A DNA stretch of 55,991 bases from Hyphomicrobiales bacterium (GCA_900465665.1 UBJO01000010.1:66672-122662); one strand, 5' to 3'; positions 17,602 through 25,764 are shown, counted from the stretch's first letter. Made by a program: numbers and translations. Notes: generated by a model from the letters alone, not told the origin.

Positions 17602-18327
17602 ATGAGCTTTGAAAAATCCATATCCCGCCGCAACTTTCTATCGCTTTCAGCGGTAACCGCGGCATCGGCGCTGGCAGGGTGTGCCTCCACTTCGGGCACG
17701 AGCCCGTCGTACGGCCAGCCAATGGCATTCCCGAATCCGATCCGTGCCTTCCAGACGACGCCGGCGCCCACCGATGCCGAGCTCGCTGTCATGTACGGCC
17801 CGGTCGAGGATGGCGGCTTCCTCATTCCGCCGGTTCCCTACCAGCAGATCGATCCGCGCTACTATCGCCAGCAGGTCATCGATCCGACCGGCGAGCGCCC
17901 CGGCACCATCGTCGTCGATACCCCCTCGCGCTTCCTCTATCTCGTCCAGCCGGGCGGGACCGCGATGCGCTATGGCGTCGGCATCGGCCGCGAAGGCTTC
18001 GCCTGGCAGGGCGATGGCGTCATCCAGTGGCGTCAGAAGTGGCCGCGCTGGAAGCCACCGAATGAGATGGTCGCCCGTCAGCCGGAACTTGTGAAATATT
18101 CGATCGAGAACGGCGGCATGGAGCCGGGCCTGAAGAACCCGCTCGGCGCCCGCGCGCTCTACATCTTCTCGGGCGGCCAGGACACGCTCTACCGCCTGCA
18201 CGGCAATCCGGACTGGCGCTCGATCGGCAAGGCCGTATCGTCGGGCTGCGTCCGCCTGCTCAACCAGGACATCATCGACCTCTACGACCGCGTGCCGAAC
18301 AAGGCGCCGATCGTCGTCAAGCAGTAA
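17602..18327 (+). CDS. L,D-transpeptidase (YkuD family) with Tat-type lipoprotein signal, copy 2
   Basis: 241 residues from the ATG at 17602; a TTG at 17590 in the same frame lies 3 nt after AAGGAA and cannot be excluded. The N-terminus SISRRNFLSLSAV is a good Tat motif (RR at 9-10), followed by LAGC (Cys27), a lipobox. The catalytic motif runs from HGNPDW (His200) to SSGCVRL (Cys216). It is a paralogue of the preceding gene, but copy 1 has an ordinary Sec-type signal, so the pair may be exported by different routes. A strong terminator follows. Confidence 0.92.
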   Translation: MSFEKSISRRNFLSLSAVTAASALAGCASTSGTSPSYGQPMAFPNPIRAFQTTPAPTDAELAVMYGPVEDGGFLIPPVPYQQIDPRYYRQQVIDPTGERPGTIVVDTPSRFLYLVQPGGTAMRYGVGIGREGFAWQGDGVIQWRQKWPRWKPPNEMVARQPELVKYSIENGGMEPGLKNPLGARALYIFSGGQDTLYRLHGNPDWRSIGKAVSSGCVRLLNQDIIDLYDRVPNKAPIVVKQ

Positions 18328-18339
18328 GTCTCTGCCTTC

Positions 18340-18370
18340 GTCTCTCCCCGATCCGGGGAGAGACTTTTCG
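18340..18370 (+). terminator. Rho-independent terminator after the second L,D-transpeptidase
   Basis: GTCTCTCCCC (18340-18349) pairs with GGGGAGAGAC (18355-18364), followed by TTTT. A 10-bp perfect stem with a 5-nt loop, 13 nt after the stop codon. Confidence 0.8.
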
Positions 18371-18412
18371 CGCCGGCCCCAAAATTCCTCGGCTGCGCGC
18401 TCCAGGCTCTCC

Positions 18413-18640
18413 TCATCCCCAGAATGCCGATTTCGACGCTTCCGTCATCGCGTCGGCGCGCGACACGCCAATATCCTTGAGCTCGTCATCGCTGAGTTCG
18501 CTGAGCGCCGCCCGTCCGCGTCGCTTCCGGCAGCGTGTCTCGATACTTTCCATGAGGTTTCGCGCCGCCTCCGCAAGCGTTGCCAGCAATCCCGCCACGC
18601 GCGACTGGCTTGCTCTTTCGTCCGATGTGTCGGTCGCCAT
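18413..18640 (-). CDS. DUF1127 family small protein
   Basis: 75 residues from the ATG at 18640; a longer TTG-initiated form (18694) is less likely. The C-terminus has the DUF1127 signature ALSELSDDELKDIGVSRADA, preceded by the basic segment RCRKRRGRAA. In Agrobacterium and Rhodobacter, small DUF1127 proteins affect RNA turnover and phosphate or carbon physiology; in this gene the role is unknown. It is divergent from the LysR regulator gene. Confidence 0.85.
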   Translation of the reverse strand: MATDTSDERASQSRVAGLLATLAEAARNLMESIETRCRKRRGRAALSELSDDELKDIGVSRADAMTEASKSAFWG

Positions 18641-18699
18641 CTCTTCTGTCTCCGTATTGGCCTGTACCGACAATGCGCTGGATATATCCCGCAATGAAG

Positions 18700-18725
18700 C
18701 TTATGCATCTTATGCAAACCATAAG
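18700..18725. promoter_or_regulatory. Candidate LysR-type binding region
   Basis: CTTATG (18700-18705) and CATAAG (18720-18725) form an inverted repeat, and TTATGCA occurs twice 9 nt apart (18701-18707 and 18710-18716). The location between the divergent DUF1127 and LysR genes is where a LysR regulator usually binds to control itself and its neighbour. Confidence 0.4.
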
Positions 18726-18736
18726 AGAAACTTCGC

Positions 18737-19615
18737 ATGGCATTCGGTTTCGATCAGCTGCAGACCTTCATTCACATCGCCGAACTCGGAAGCTTCACCG
18801 CCGCCGCCGACAAGGCGGGGGTGACCCAGCCCGCGGTCAGCCTGCAGATCAAGCTCTTGGAACAGCGCCTTGGCGTGCGCCTGATCGAGCGCGTCGGACG
18901 CCGCGCGCAGCCGACGGCGGCCGGTCTCGAATTTCTCGACCATGCGCGGCGGATCATGCGGGAACTGGCCGATGCCGAGGAAGCGATGACGCCGCACAGG
19001 AATGGCGAGAGCGGCCGCGTGCGCATCGGCAGCGGCGCCACCGCCTCCATCCATCTGCTGCCGCTGGCGATCTCGCGCGCCAGGAAGAAGATGCCCGGGC
19101 TCGAAATCACCGTCCGCATCGGCAACACCGACGACATCCTGCGCGATCTCGAGACCAACGCGCTGGATGTCGCGGTCGTGACGTTGCCGGCGCCCGGCCG
19201 GTCCTTCGAGGTCGAGGCCTTCTATGACGACGAGCTGATGGCGGTTGCGCCGCGCGGCTCGGCCATCCCGCATGGCGGCCCGGACGCGGCCTTCGTCAAC
19301 ACCAAGCCGCTGCTGCTCTACGACGGCGGCAACACGAGGCGGACCATCGATGAATGGATGGGGCAGGCCGGTCTGGTCGCCCGCCCTGTCATGGAGTTCG
19401 GCAGCGTCGAGGCTATCAAGGAGCTGGTGGCGGCAGGCCTCGGCTGGTCGATCCTGCCCGGCCTGGCGCTGAAACGCGACCGCGCCGGCTTCCTCGAAAC
19501 CGCGCCCGTCAGCCCGCCGCTGGTGCGCAAGCTCGGAATGGTCGTGCGCCGCGACAAGAATCTGAGCCGGGGCCTGCGGGAAATGATGAAGTCACTGCGC
19601 GAGGCCGGGTCGTAG
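18737..19615 (+). CDS. LysR family transcriptional regulator
   Basis: 292 residues. The N-terminal helix-turn-helix is clear: FDQLQTFIHIAELGSFTAAA then KAGVTQPAVSLQIKLLEQRL and GRRAQPTAAG. The effector domain (about 90-290) has the two-lobed periplasmic-binding fold and includes VRIGSGATASIHLLPLAI and LVAAGLGWSILPGLAL. Target and effector cannot be read. The start at 18737 gives the standard short N-terminus. It converges on the ChaC-like gene. Confidence 0.92.
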   Translation: MAFGFDQLQTFIHIAELGSFTAAADKAGVTQPAVSLQIKLLEQRLGVRLIERVGRRAQPTAAGLEFLDHARRIMRELADAEEAMTPHRNGESGRVRIGSGATASIHLLPLAISRARKKMPGLEITVRIGNTDDILRDLETNALDVAVVTLPAPGRSFEVEAFYDDELMAVAPRGSAIPHGGPDAAFVNTKPLLLYDGGNTRRTIDEWMGQAGLVARPVMEFGSVEAIKELVAAGLGWSILPGLALKRDRAGFLETAPVSPPLVRKLGMVVRRDKNLSRGLREMMKSLREAGS

Positions 19616-19644
19616 AGCGACCATCGCCCGGCGTCGGCAAGCGG

Positions 19645-20355
19645 CTATGCCGTCGGCTGTTCGATCCCGTGGATCTGGCGGATCTCGGCGGCGACGAGCT
19701 CCTGCAGGCGCCAGAGGTTTCGGTCGTGGATGCCGAAATTCTCCAGATGCGTGACGGTGTTGTAGAGATATTCGGCGCAGGAGCCGACATAGCCGCAGGC
19801 GCGCGCCAGCGTGGCGGCCACCAGGGGCAGGGGCTGCTTGCGGTAGATACGGTTGCCCGTCGGCCCGATCCAGAAACCCAGCGCCCGGGCCCGGCCCTCG
19901 GGCGTCTTCACCGGCAGCCATCTTATAGTGTCGATGTGCTCGCGGTCGCTGATTTCGCGGCGCAGCAGCCGGGAAATCTGCGCGGCCCGGTCTCCCTGAG
20001 GCAACTGGTACATCATGCCATCGCATTGCCCGCCGCGATCGAGCGCCATCATCAGCCCAGCCTGCTCGGGCGAGCCGCGCCAGCTCTTGATCTCCAGACA
20101 GAAGGAGCGATGCCAGCCGAGAGCCGTCGCGCGGCTCTGGTCGACGAACTCGAATTCCGGTTTCCAGATCAGCGATCCGTAGGCGAAGACCCAGAGCGGC
20201 TCGTCGCCGCTCTCTTCCGTCAGTCGCGCGGTGAGCGAGGCGAAGTCGTCGTCCGTCAGCGTCGTGCGGCGCGGATCCGGGCCGGGATCGACCTCTTCGC
20301 GGTAGCAGAGTTGGACAAGATCGGGTGTGAGGCACATGGTGCGTGGTTTGGGCAT
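19645..20355 (-). CDS. Gamma-glutamylcyclotransferase, ChaC-like
   Basis: 236 residues from the ATG at 20355; a GGGAGG site lies further upstream than ideal, so a TTG at 20367 remains possible. The substrate-binding P-loop-like motif VFAYGSLIW, followed by KPEFEFVDQSRATALGWHRSFCL, is diagnostic of ChaC. These enzymes cleave glutathione (or gamma-glutamyl compounds) to 5-oxoproline plus Cys-Gly in the cytoplasm. Two glutathione transferases occur elsewhere in the window but are not linked to it. Convergent with the LysR regulator. Confidence 0.9.
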   Translation of the reverse strand: MPKPRTMCLTPDLVQLCYREEVDPGPDPRRTTLTDDDFASLTARLTEESGDEPLWVFAYGSLIWKPEFEFVDQSRATALGWHRSFCLEIKSWRGSPEQAGLMMALDRGGQCDGMMYQLPQGDRAAQISRLLRREISDREHIDTIRWLPVKTPEGRARALGFWIGPTGNRIYRKQPLPLVAATLARACGYVGSCAEYLYNTVTHLENFGIHDRNLWRLQELVAAEIRQIHGIEQPTA

Positions 20356-20469
20356 GACATCTCGCAATTCCTCCCGACTGAACTGCGCGAACAGGTGTCG
20401 CGGCTATAAAATTCGCAAACTATCCCTCGGTGTCAACCCGCTTGTCGGCTGAGCGAGGGAATGGGGCGG

Positions 20470-20940
20470 CTACCGCATCTCGGTCAGGTTGCCGCGCAGG
20501 CCCTGCAGCTTCTCGCGAATATCGGCCATCTCTTCCAGCGTGCAGCCGATCGCCTGGCCGATCTCGCCCATGATGTCGTCCACCTGCGACCGCATCGCGT
20601 CGCCCTCAGCCGTCAGCGTGACGATCACCTGCCGCTCATCCTTGGGGTCGCGGGTGCGCACGATCAGCCCGCTCTGCTCGAGGCGCTTCAACAAGGGCGA
20701 GAGTGTGCCCGAATCGAGATCGAGCTGCTCGCCGATCGTCTTCACCGGCAGCGCCGACTTCTCCCACAAAACCAGCATGACGAGATATTGCGGATAGGTG
20801 AGGCCCACCTTGTCGAGGATCGGCTTGTAGGCGCGCGTAAAGGCGTGCGCCGTCGAATAGACCGCGAAACAGAGCTGTCGCTCCAGCCGCTTTTCCTCTT
20901 CCGGAATTTTCATCGTCTTGGCCATCTGCACTTTGGTCAT
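20470..20940 (-). CDS. ohrR: OhrR, organic hydroperoxide-sensing MarR-family repressor
   Basis: 156 residues from the ATG at 20940, which follows GGGGAAAG; the longer frame is non-coding upstream DNA. The reactive cysteine is Cys24 in RQLCFAVYSTAHAFTRAYKP, the hallmark of OhrR. The winged helix is in the middle (VKTIGEQLDLDSGTLSPLLKRLE and RDPKDERQVIVTLT). Oxidation of the Cys by organic peroxides releases the protein from DNA. It is divergent from ohr, the expected target, with an operator-like palindrome between them. Confidence 0.94.
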   Translation of the reverse strand: MTKVQMAKTMKIPEEEKRLERQLCFAVYSTAHAFTRAYKPILDKVGLTYPQYLVMLVLWEKSALPVKTIGEQLDLDSGTLSPLLKRLEQSGLIVRTRDPKDERQVIVTLTAEGDAMRSQVDDIMGEIGQAIGCTLEEMADIREKLQGLRGNLTEMR

Positions 20941-21009
20941 CGTCTTTCCCCGATACCGCATTGTCGTCTTTTCGGATTTCGAATGCAATTTGCAAAATTC
21001 ACTTGCGTA

Positions 21010-21020
21010 CAATTTAATTG
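21010..21020. promoter_or_regulatory. OhrR operator (CAATTTAATTG)
   Basis: A perfect 11-bp inverted repeat CAATT-T-AATTG in the ohrR-ohr intergenic region, close to the TACAATT-AATTGTA consensus known for OhrR. Another AT-rich imperfect palindrome (AATTTGCAAAATT, 20987-20999) lies just beside it and may be a second site. Confidence 0.7.
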
Positions 21021-21059
21021 CGCGATATACAAAATCCAACCCCAACCAAGGAGACTCAC

Positions 21060-21482
21060 ATGCCGATCCTCTACACAACCAAAGCTTCCGCCACCGGTGG
21101 CCGCGCAGGCCGCGCCGTTTCCGAAAACGGCGTTCTCGATGTTACGCTGACGGTTCCGAAGGAGCTTGGCGGCGACGGCGCAACGGGCACCAACCCGGAA
21201 CAGCTCTTCGCGGCCGGCTACTCGGCCTGCTTCCTCGGTGCCCTGAAATTTGTCGCGGGCCAGCAGAAGGTCAAGATTCCGGAAGACACGACCGTATTGG
21301 CCACCGTCGGCATCGGCCCGCGTGAAGATGGCGGCGGCTTCGGCATCGAAGTGGCGCTGACGGTCCATATCCCGGGCCTCGACAAGCCGACGGCCGAAAA
21401 GCTGGCCGCTGCCGCCCACATCGTCTGCCCCTACAGCCACGCAATGCGCACCTCCACGGAAGTGCCGGTGACCGTCGCCTGA
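21060..21482 (+). CDS. ohr: Ohr, organic hydroperoxide reductase
   Basis: 140 residues, the standard Ohr length, from the ATG at 21060 after AAGGAG. Ohr reduces organic and fatty-acid peroxides with two redox cysteines; here Cys57 (in FAAGYSACFLGAL) and Cys123 (in HIVCPYSHAMR), with Glu47 in PEQLF as the catalytic acid. It is a cytoplasmic dimer recycled by lipoylated proteins in the known family. Divergent partner of ohrR and followed by a strong terminator, so it is monocistronic. Confidence 0.96.
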   Translation: MPILYTTKASATGGRAGRAVSENGVLDVTLTVPKELGGDGATGTNPEQLFAAGYSACFLGALKFVAGQQKVKIPEDTTVLATVGIGPREDGGGFGIEVALTVHIPGLDKPTAEKLAAAAHIVCPYSHAMRTSTEVPVTVA

Positions 21483-21509
21483 TAAGGCGGGATTGGGCCT
21501 GGATTGCCA

Positions 21510-21546
21510 AAGGTGTCGTGCTCGCTTCGAGCGCGGCGCCTTTTTC
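21510..21546 (+). terminator. Rho-independent terminator after ohr
   Basis: GGTGTCGTGCTC (21512-21523) pairs with GAGCGCGGCGCC (21529-21540), allowing G-T wobbles, and is followed directly by TTTTT. Confidence 0.8.
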
Positions 21547-21880
21547 GTTTCGCGGAGCGATTCAGCGCTTCGGGATTTTGAACATGTTCTAATATTCTGT
21601 TAAAGAATGCTCACTATCTCATCATACCAGTTGACGAGTGGTGGCTAATTTGACAGAAATATGTTGCTCGCTAGGGGAGGAGGCATGTCCGTTGGGGCTC
21701 GTGCAAGAAGGCGCATTCGGTAACGGGGCGCGATAAACTGCACAGGTGACGGACATAGGAGACCGACTTTCGCGGTAGGGCTAGAGATCAACATCCAGCA
21801 TTCCCGACACAGCGGGGCTGCATAGCGCAAGTCGCACTCGTAGGCTCGATGGGCCGCAGCGGTCTTGTCGGGAGGACTAT
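21547..21880 (+). other. Non-coding leader region upstream of the ACS-type MFS gene
   Basis: About 330 nt with no convincing gene. A short open frame at 21685-21723 encodes MSVGARARRRIR and is preceded by an unusually strong ribosome site (GGGGAGGAGG). This might be a leader peptide. A TTGACA hexamer occurs at 21650-21655 but lacks a good -10 partner. I see nothing else. Confidence 0.4.
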
Positions 21881-23212
21881 GTGAACGCGACGTTTAAACT
21901 ATCAGACCAAGAACAGCAGGTCGAAAAATCGGCGATCCGCAAGATCTCCATTCGCCTGGTGCCCTTCATTGCATTGATGTTCTTCATCAACTTCCTCGAT
22001 CGTACGGCAATCTCCTTTGCCGGCCCGAACGGGATGACGCAGGACCTCGGCATGACCGCCGCCCAGTTTGGCTTTGCCGCTGGCATCTTCTTCTTCGGCT
22101 ACATCGTTCTGGAAATCCCCAGCAACCTGGCCCTCCACAAATACGGTGCCCGCCGCTGGCTCGCCCGCATCATGGTCACCTGGGGCGTCGTAGCCATGCT
22201 CTTCACCTGGGTCAGCAGCGTCAACGGCCTGTATGCGTTGCGCTTCCTGCTCGGCGTTGCCGAGGCGGGCTTCTTCCCTGGCGCCATCCTCTATCTCAGC
22301 ACCTGGGTCCCCGGCCGCCACCGCGCCAAGATCCTGGCGCTCTTCTATCTGGCCCAGCCGCTGACCACGGTTATCGGCGCGCCCATCGCCTCGCTGCTCA
22401 TCCAGGCACACGGCCTGTTCGGCTACGAAGGCTGGCGCATCATGTTCTTCGGCGTCGCCGTTCCTGCGATCATCGTCGGCATCATCACCTGGTTCTACCT
22501 GCCTGACACCCCGACCGCCGCCAAGTGGCTGAACACGGACGAGCGTGACTGGCTGAACCGCGAACTCGCCAAGGAAGAAGCCGGCAAGATTTCGGGCCAT
22601 GGCTCGATGACCCTGCAGGCACTCAAGGACAAGCGCGTCTGGCTGCTGTCGGCCATCTATTTCGGCCTGATTTACGGCCTTTATGCACTGGCCTTCTTCC
22701 TGCCGACGATCATCGCAGGCTTCGAGACCAAGTTCGGCACCAAGTTCAACGTCTTCGACAAGGGCCTGATCACGGCGATCCCGTATCTGCCGGCCGCCGT
22801 CGCACTGTTCTTCTGGAGCCGCGATGCGTCCAAGCGTGGCGTCCGCGCCTGGCACGTCGGCATCCCGGCTCTGGTCGGCGCCATCAGCATCCCGCTCGCC
22901 CTGCTGATGTCGTCCCCTGAGGCAACCGTCATCGCCATCACGCTGACTGCTTGCGCGATCTTCTCGGCGCTGCCGAACTTCTGGTCCTTCCCCTCGCGCT
23001 TCCTCACGGGTGCCGCGGCTGCCGCAGGCATCGCGCTCATCAACACCGTGGGCAACATCGCGGGCTTCGCGGCGCCCTACATCACCGGTGCCGTCAAGGA
23101 TGCCACGGGTCTCTACGAGATGCCGATGTTCATCGTCGGCGCCCTGATGCTGATCTCGCCCCTTCTGGCCTTCTCGATCGGCAAGACCATCAAGGACCCC
23201 TCGGCGAAGTAA
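21881..23212 (+). CDS. MFS transporter, anion:cation symporter (ACS) family
   Basis: 443 residues with a GTG start at 21881, justified by GGAGG at 21871-21875. About 12 membrane helices; the N-terminal signature FINFLDRTAISFAGP is typical of ACS members that import organic acids such as tartrate, glucarate or phthalate. The loop LALHKYGARRWLARIM is the MFS motif after helix 2. A long cytoplasmic loop sits mid-protein (about 210-250). No catabolic gene is adjacent, so the substrate is open. A terminator follows. Confidence 0.9.
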   Translation: MNATFKLSDQEQQVEKSAIRKISIRLVPFIALMFFINFLDRTAISFAGPNGMTQDLGMTAAQFGFAAGIFFFGYIVLEIPSNLALHKYGARRWLARIMVTWGVVAMLFTWVSSVNGLYALRFLLGVAEAGFFPGAILYLSTWVPGRHRAKILALFYLAQPLTTVIGAPIASLLIQAHGLFGYEGWRIMFFGVAVPAIIVGIITWFYLPDTPTAAKWLNTDERDWLNRELAKEEAGKISGHGSMTLQALKDKRVWLLSAIYFGLIYGLYALAFFLPTIIAGFETKFGTKFNVFDKGLITAIPYLPAAVALFFWSRDASKRGVRAWHVGIPALVGAISIPLALLMSSPEATVIAITLTACAIFSALPNFWSFPSRFLTGAAAAAGIALINTVGNIAGFAAPYITGAVKDATGLYEMPMFIVGALMLISPLLAFSIGKTIKDPSAK

Positions 23213-23234
23213 GCTTGGCCGTCACAATTATTGG

Positions 23235-23273
23235 CAACCCGGTCCGCACTCGCAGGCCGGGTTGTTTTCTTTT
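23235..23273 (+). terminator. Rho-independent terminator after the MFS gene
   Basis: CAACCCGG (23235-23242) pairs with CCGGGTTG (23257-23264), followed by TTTTCTTTT. Confidence 0.8.
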
Positions 23274-23297
23274 CAGGCGGAAGTTCCGCCAATCATC

Positions 23298-23338
23298 TTT
23301 CCATTGGAAATATAATCGCTATATTGTTTCCAAGGAAA
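23298..23338. promoter_or_regulatory. Twin-palindrome operator and promoter of the Xre-RES pair
   Basis: TTTCCATTGGAAA (23298-23310) and TTTCCAAGGAAA (23327-23338) are two perfect palindromes about 28 bp apart. TATATT (23320-23325) fits a -10 box, with TTTCCA at 23298 as a weak -35. The second palindrome overlaps the antitoxin's ribosome site (AAGGAAAGG). Binding by the antitoxin or the complex would block both transcription and initiation. Confidence 0.6.
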
Positions 23339-23348
23339 GGAAATCGCC

Positions 23349-23732
23349 ATGGCCATCGCCCATCCGATATCAGGCAAGCATCCCCAGGAAGCCGTCGTCA
23401 TCACCAAGGCAGCCGTTGCCGCCGCCGAGCGTCTCGGCATCAGCGCCCGCACGCTGTCTTCAGTGCTTGGCCTGTCGGAAGCCACCGTATCGCGCATGAA
23501 AAGGCAGGACTACCTGCTTGAGCGCGGCTCGAAATCCTTCGAGCTCGCCATTCTGCTGGTCCGCCTGTTCCGCTCGCTGGATGCCATCGTCGGTGGTGAC
23601 GAGGCGGTCGCGCGCTCATGGCTGCGCAACGCCAACACAGCGCTCGGCGCCACGCCGCTCGAAAAGATCGTCAGCATATCAGGATTGACCGATGTCCTCG
23701 CCTACCTGGACGCCCGCCGCGCTATCGTCTGA
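23349..23732 (+). CDS. Xre/MbcA/ParS-type antitoxin
   Basis: 127 residues. An N-terminal helix-turn-helix (RLGISARTLSSVLGLSEATVSRMKR) is followed by the toxin-binding domain (LLVRLFRSLDAIVGGDEAVARSWLRNANTALG and PLEKIVSISGLTDVLAYLDA), the Xre-MbcA-ParS layout formerly called DUF2384. It neutralises the RES toxin encoded by the next gene and should repress the promoter. The two genes overlap by 41 nt, indicating tight coupling. Confidence 0.93.
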   Translation: MAIAHPISGKHPQEAVVITKAAVAAAERLGISARTLSSVLGLSEATVSRMKRQDYLLERGSKSFELAILLVRLFRSLDAIVGGDEAVARSWLRNANTALGATPLEKIVSISGLTDVLAYLDARRAIV

Positions 23733-24450
23733 AGCGCGACCCGTCTCCGGCCGTTTCTGGCGATTGGTGGAGGCGCAGCATCAGATCTCGACCCTGAAGA
23801 TCGTCGATACGCTGGAAGAGCAGGCCCTGCTCGAAACGCTGCTGGAAGAAAGCAAGCCGGTCCTGCCGCCAGAATGCAGGGGCCTCGACTATCTCCTGGC
23901 GACACCCTTCCGCTACGGTGCCATCTATCCCCACGGCTCGCGCTTTCGCCGGGCAGGGCGCACGCTCGGCGTCTACTACGCATCGGAAGCGGTCGAGACC
24001 GCTATCGCCGAGATGGCTTTCTACCGGCTGCTGTTCTTCGCCGATTCCCCCGAAACGCCGCTTCCCGCAAACGCCGCCGAATACACCGCCTTTGCAGCAG
24101 CCATCGAGACGTCGCGCGCGATCGACCTCACCGCGCCGCCGCTCGACCGCGATCATGCGGTCTGGACCGACCCTCAGCGCTACGAACCCTGCCAGGCGCT
24201 GGCCGATGCCGCCCGCGAGGCCGATTGTCAGGCGATCCTCTACGCTTCGGTCCGCGATCCCGGCCATCGCCGCAACATCGCGCTGCTCACCGCCTCGGCC
24301 TTCGCCGCGCGCGATCCGGTGGAGCGCCAGACATGGCGCCTGCGCCTCTCCGCGTCAGGCGTTCAGGCGCTCTGCGAATTTCCAAAGGCAAGAATTGGGT
24401 TTACCCGCGCCGATTTCGGCGATGACCCACGCATCGCAGCGCGGAGCTAG
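23692..24450 (+). CDS. RES-domain toxin (NAD+-degrading type)
   Basis: 252 residues. RES features are the early Arg (RFWRLVEAQ), the central YGAIYPHGSRFRR, and VYYASEAVETAIAEMAFYRL, where the Tyr/Ser/Glu positions form the ADP-ribosyltransferase-like pocket. RES toxins deplete cellular NAD+ by phosphorolysis or hydrolysis. Partnered with the overlapping Xre antitoxin upstream. Its last 4 nt overlap the convergent MarR gene. The start at 23692 follows from the overlap and protein length. Confidence 0.9.
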   Translation: MSSPTWTPAALSSEARPVSGRFWRLVEAQHQISTLKIVDTLEEQALLETLLEESKPVLPPECRGLDYLLATPFRYGAIYPHGSRFRRAGRTLGVYYASEAVETAIAEMAFYRLLFFADSPETPLPANAAEYTAFAAAIETSRAIDLTAPPLDRDHAVWTDPQRYEPCQALADAAREADCQAILYASVRDPGHRRNIALLTASAFAARDPVERQTWRLRLSASGVQALCEFPKARIGFTRADFGDDPRIAARS

Positions 24451-24893
24451 GCCAGCGCCTGCAGATCCTGCCGCAGTCGTTCGGCATTGCCCTCGGGCAA
24501 CGTCTTTTCCAGCGCCGCATGCGTGCTTTCCCAGATCGGCAGCGCGGCGGTCAGCACGCGCATACCCTCGGGCGTCAGCCGCAACAGTCGTCCGCGCTTG
24601 TCCCTCGGGTTCGGGAAGACCTCGACCCAGCCGCGCCGCTGCAGCGGCTTCAGCGCCGCCGTCAGTGTCGTCTGGTCCATGGCGAGCAGCTTGGCGACTG
24701 GCCCCATGGGCGGCGGCTCCGGCCGGTTCAGCGACATCATCAGCGAGAATTGCCCGTTGGTCAGCCCCGCCGGCCGCAGCGCATCATCGAACAGCCGCGC
24801 CAACGCTCGGGCGGCCCGCTGCGCGTGCAGGCAGAGACACGTGTCGCGCACCAGAAGCGTCGTCGCGAAAGGAATGTCGGTAGCGTTTGACAT
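24447..24893 (-). CDS. MarR family transcriptional regulator
   Basis: 148 residues. Winged-helix core: NGQFSLMMSLNRPEPPPMGPVAKLL, then MDQTTLTAALKPLQRRGWVE and the wing NPRDKRGRLLRLTPEG. An N-terminal CLCLHAQRAARALARLF contains two cysteines that could sense oxidants or metals, but this is a guess. Divergent from the DUF899 gene with a perfect palindrome between them, so it probably represses DUF899/VOC expression and its own. Confidence 0.9.
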   Translation of the reverse strand: MSNATDIPFATTLLVRDTCLCLHAQRAARALARLFDDALRPAGLTNGQFSLMMSLNRPEPPPMGPVAKLLAMDQTTLTAALKPLQRRGWVEVFPNPRDKRGRLLRLTPEGMRVLTAALPIWESTHAALEKTLPEGNAERLRQDLQALA

Positions 24894-24903
24894 GTCTAAT
24901 TTC

Positions 24904-24917
24904 TATTGATATCAATA
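24904..24917. promoter_or_regulatory. MarR-type operator
   Basis: TATTGATATCAATA (24904-24917) is a perfect 14-bp palindrome, 11 nt from the MarR start codon and about 60 nt before the DUF899 gene. The length and symmetry are typical for MarR dimers. Confidence 0.65.
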
Positions 24918-24977
24918 TATATAGTCAAGGAAAAGGAGAATGGACCGTTTCGGTCGCGCCGGAGGAGGGCGCACACG

Positions 24978-25706
24978 ATGCAGAACCAAGTCGTTTCCCG
25001 CGAAGAATGGCTCGAAGCCCGCCGCGCGCTGCTTCTCAAGGAGAAGGAAGCAACGCATCTGAGGGACAAGGTCAATGCCGAGCGCATGGCGCTTCCCTGG
25101 GTCAAGGTCGAGAAGGACTATGCCTTCGACACGCCCGATGGCAAGAGATCGCTCAGCGAGCTCTTCGATGGCCGCAGCCAGCTGATCATCTACCATTTCA
25201 TGCTCGGTCCCGATTGGGAGGCCGGCTGTCCCGGTTGCTCATTCCTGTCCGACCATGTCGATGGCGCGCTGCCGCATCTGAACAATCACGATGTCACCTG
25301 GGTCGCCGTTTCCCGCGCGCCCGTCGCCAAGATCGAGGCCTACAAGACCAGGATGGGCTGGAAGTTCCCCTGGGTATCCTCGGCATCGAGCGACTTCAAC
25401 TTCGACTATCACGTGTCTTTCAGCCCGGAAGATCTCGGCAAGGACAAGGTATTCTACAACTTTACTTCGATCCCGCCCGAAGACGCCAATGACGAACTGC
25501 CGGGATTGAGCGCCTTCTACAAAGATGAGAAGGGCGAGATCTTCCACACCTACTCCAGCTACGCCCGCGGCCCGGAAGAGCTGATCGGTACGCTGATGAT
25601 CCTCGACCGCGCGCCGAAGGGCCGCAACGAGGATTCGACGATGAACTTCGTCAAGCGCCACGACGAGTATGCCGAGGCGCCCAAGGCGTCATCCTGCTGC
25701 CACTGA
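24978..25706 (+). CDS. DUF899 family thioredoxin-fold protein
   Basis: 242 residues from the ATG at 24978, which follows GGAGGAGGG. DUF899 proteins have a thioredoxin-like fold; here the motif GPDWEAGCPGCSF holds Cys84 and Cys87 in a CPGC arrangement in the expected place after a LIIYHFML strand. The C-terminus ends in SSCCH. A cytoplasmic redox role is plausible but unproven. First gene of a likely two-gene operon with the VOC protein 58 nt downstream, under the divergent MarR regulator. Confidence 0.88.
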   Translation: MQNQVVSREEWLEARRALLLKEKEATHLRDKVNAERMALPWVKVEKDYAFDTPDGKRSLSELFDGRSQLIIYHFMLGPDWEAGCPGCSFLSDHVDGALPHLNNHDVTWVAVSRAPVAKIEAYKTRMGWKFPWVSSASSDFNFDYHVSFSPEDLGKDKVFYNFTSIPPEDANDELPGLSAFYKDEKGEIFHTYSSYARGPEELIGTLMILDRAPKGRNEDSTMNFVKRHDEYAEAPKASSCCH

Positions 25707-25764
25707 CGCCTGAGATCATCAATGCCTGTATCGACGCAACGAAGAACGTGAAAGGGAGATCACG

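Noticed and set aside
21645..21830. 61-codon minus-strand open frame between ohr and the MFS gene
   Set aside because: No ribosome site or recognisable sequence; overlaps the probable leader of the MFS gene.
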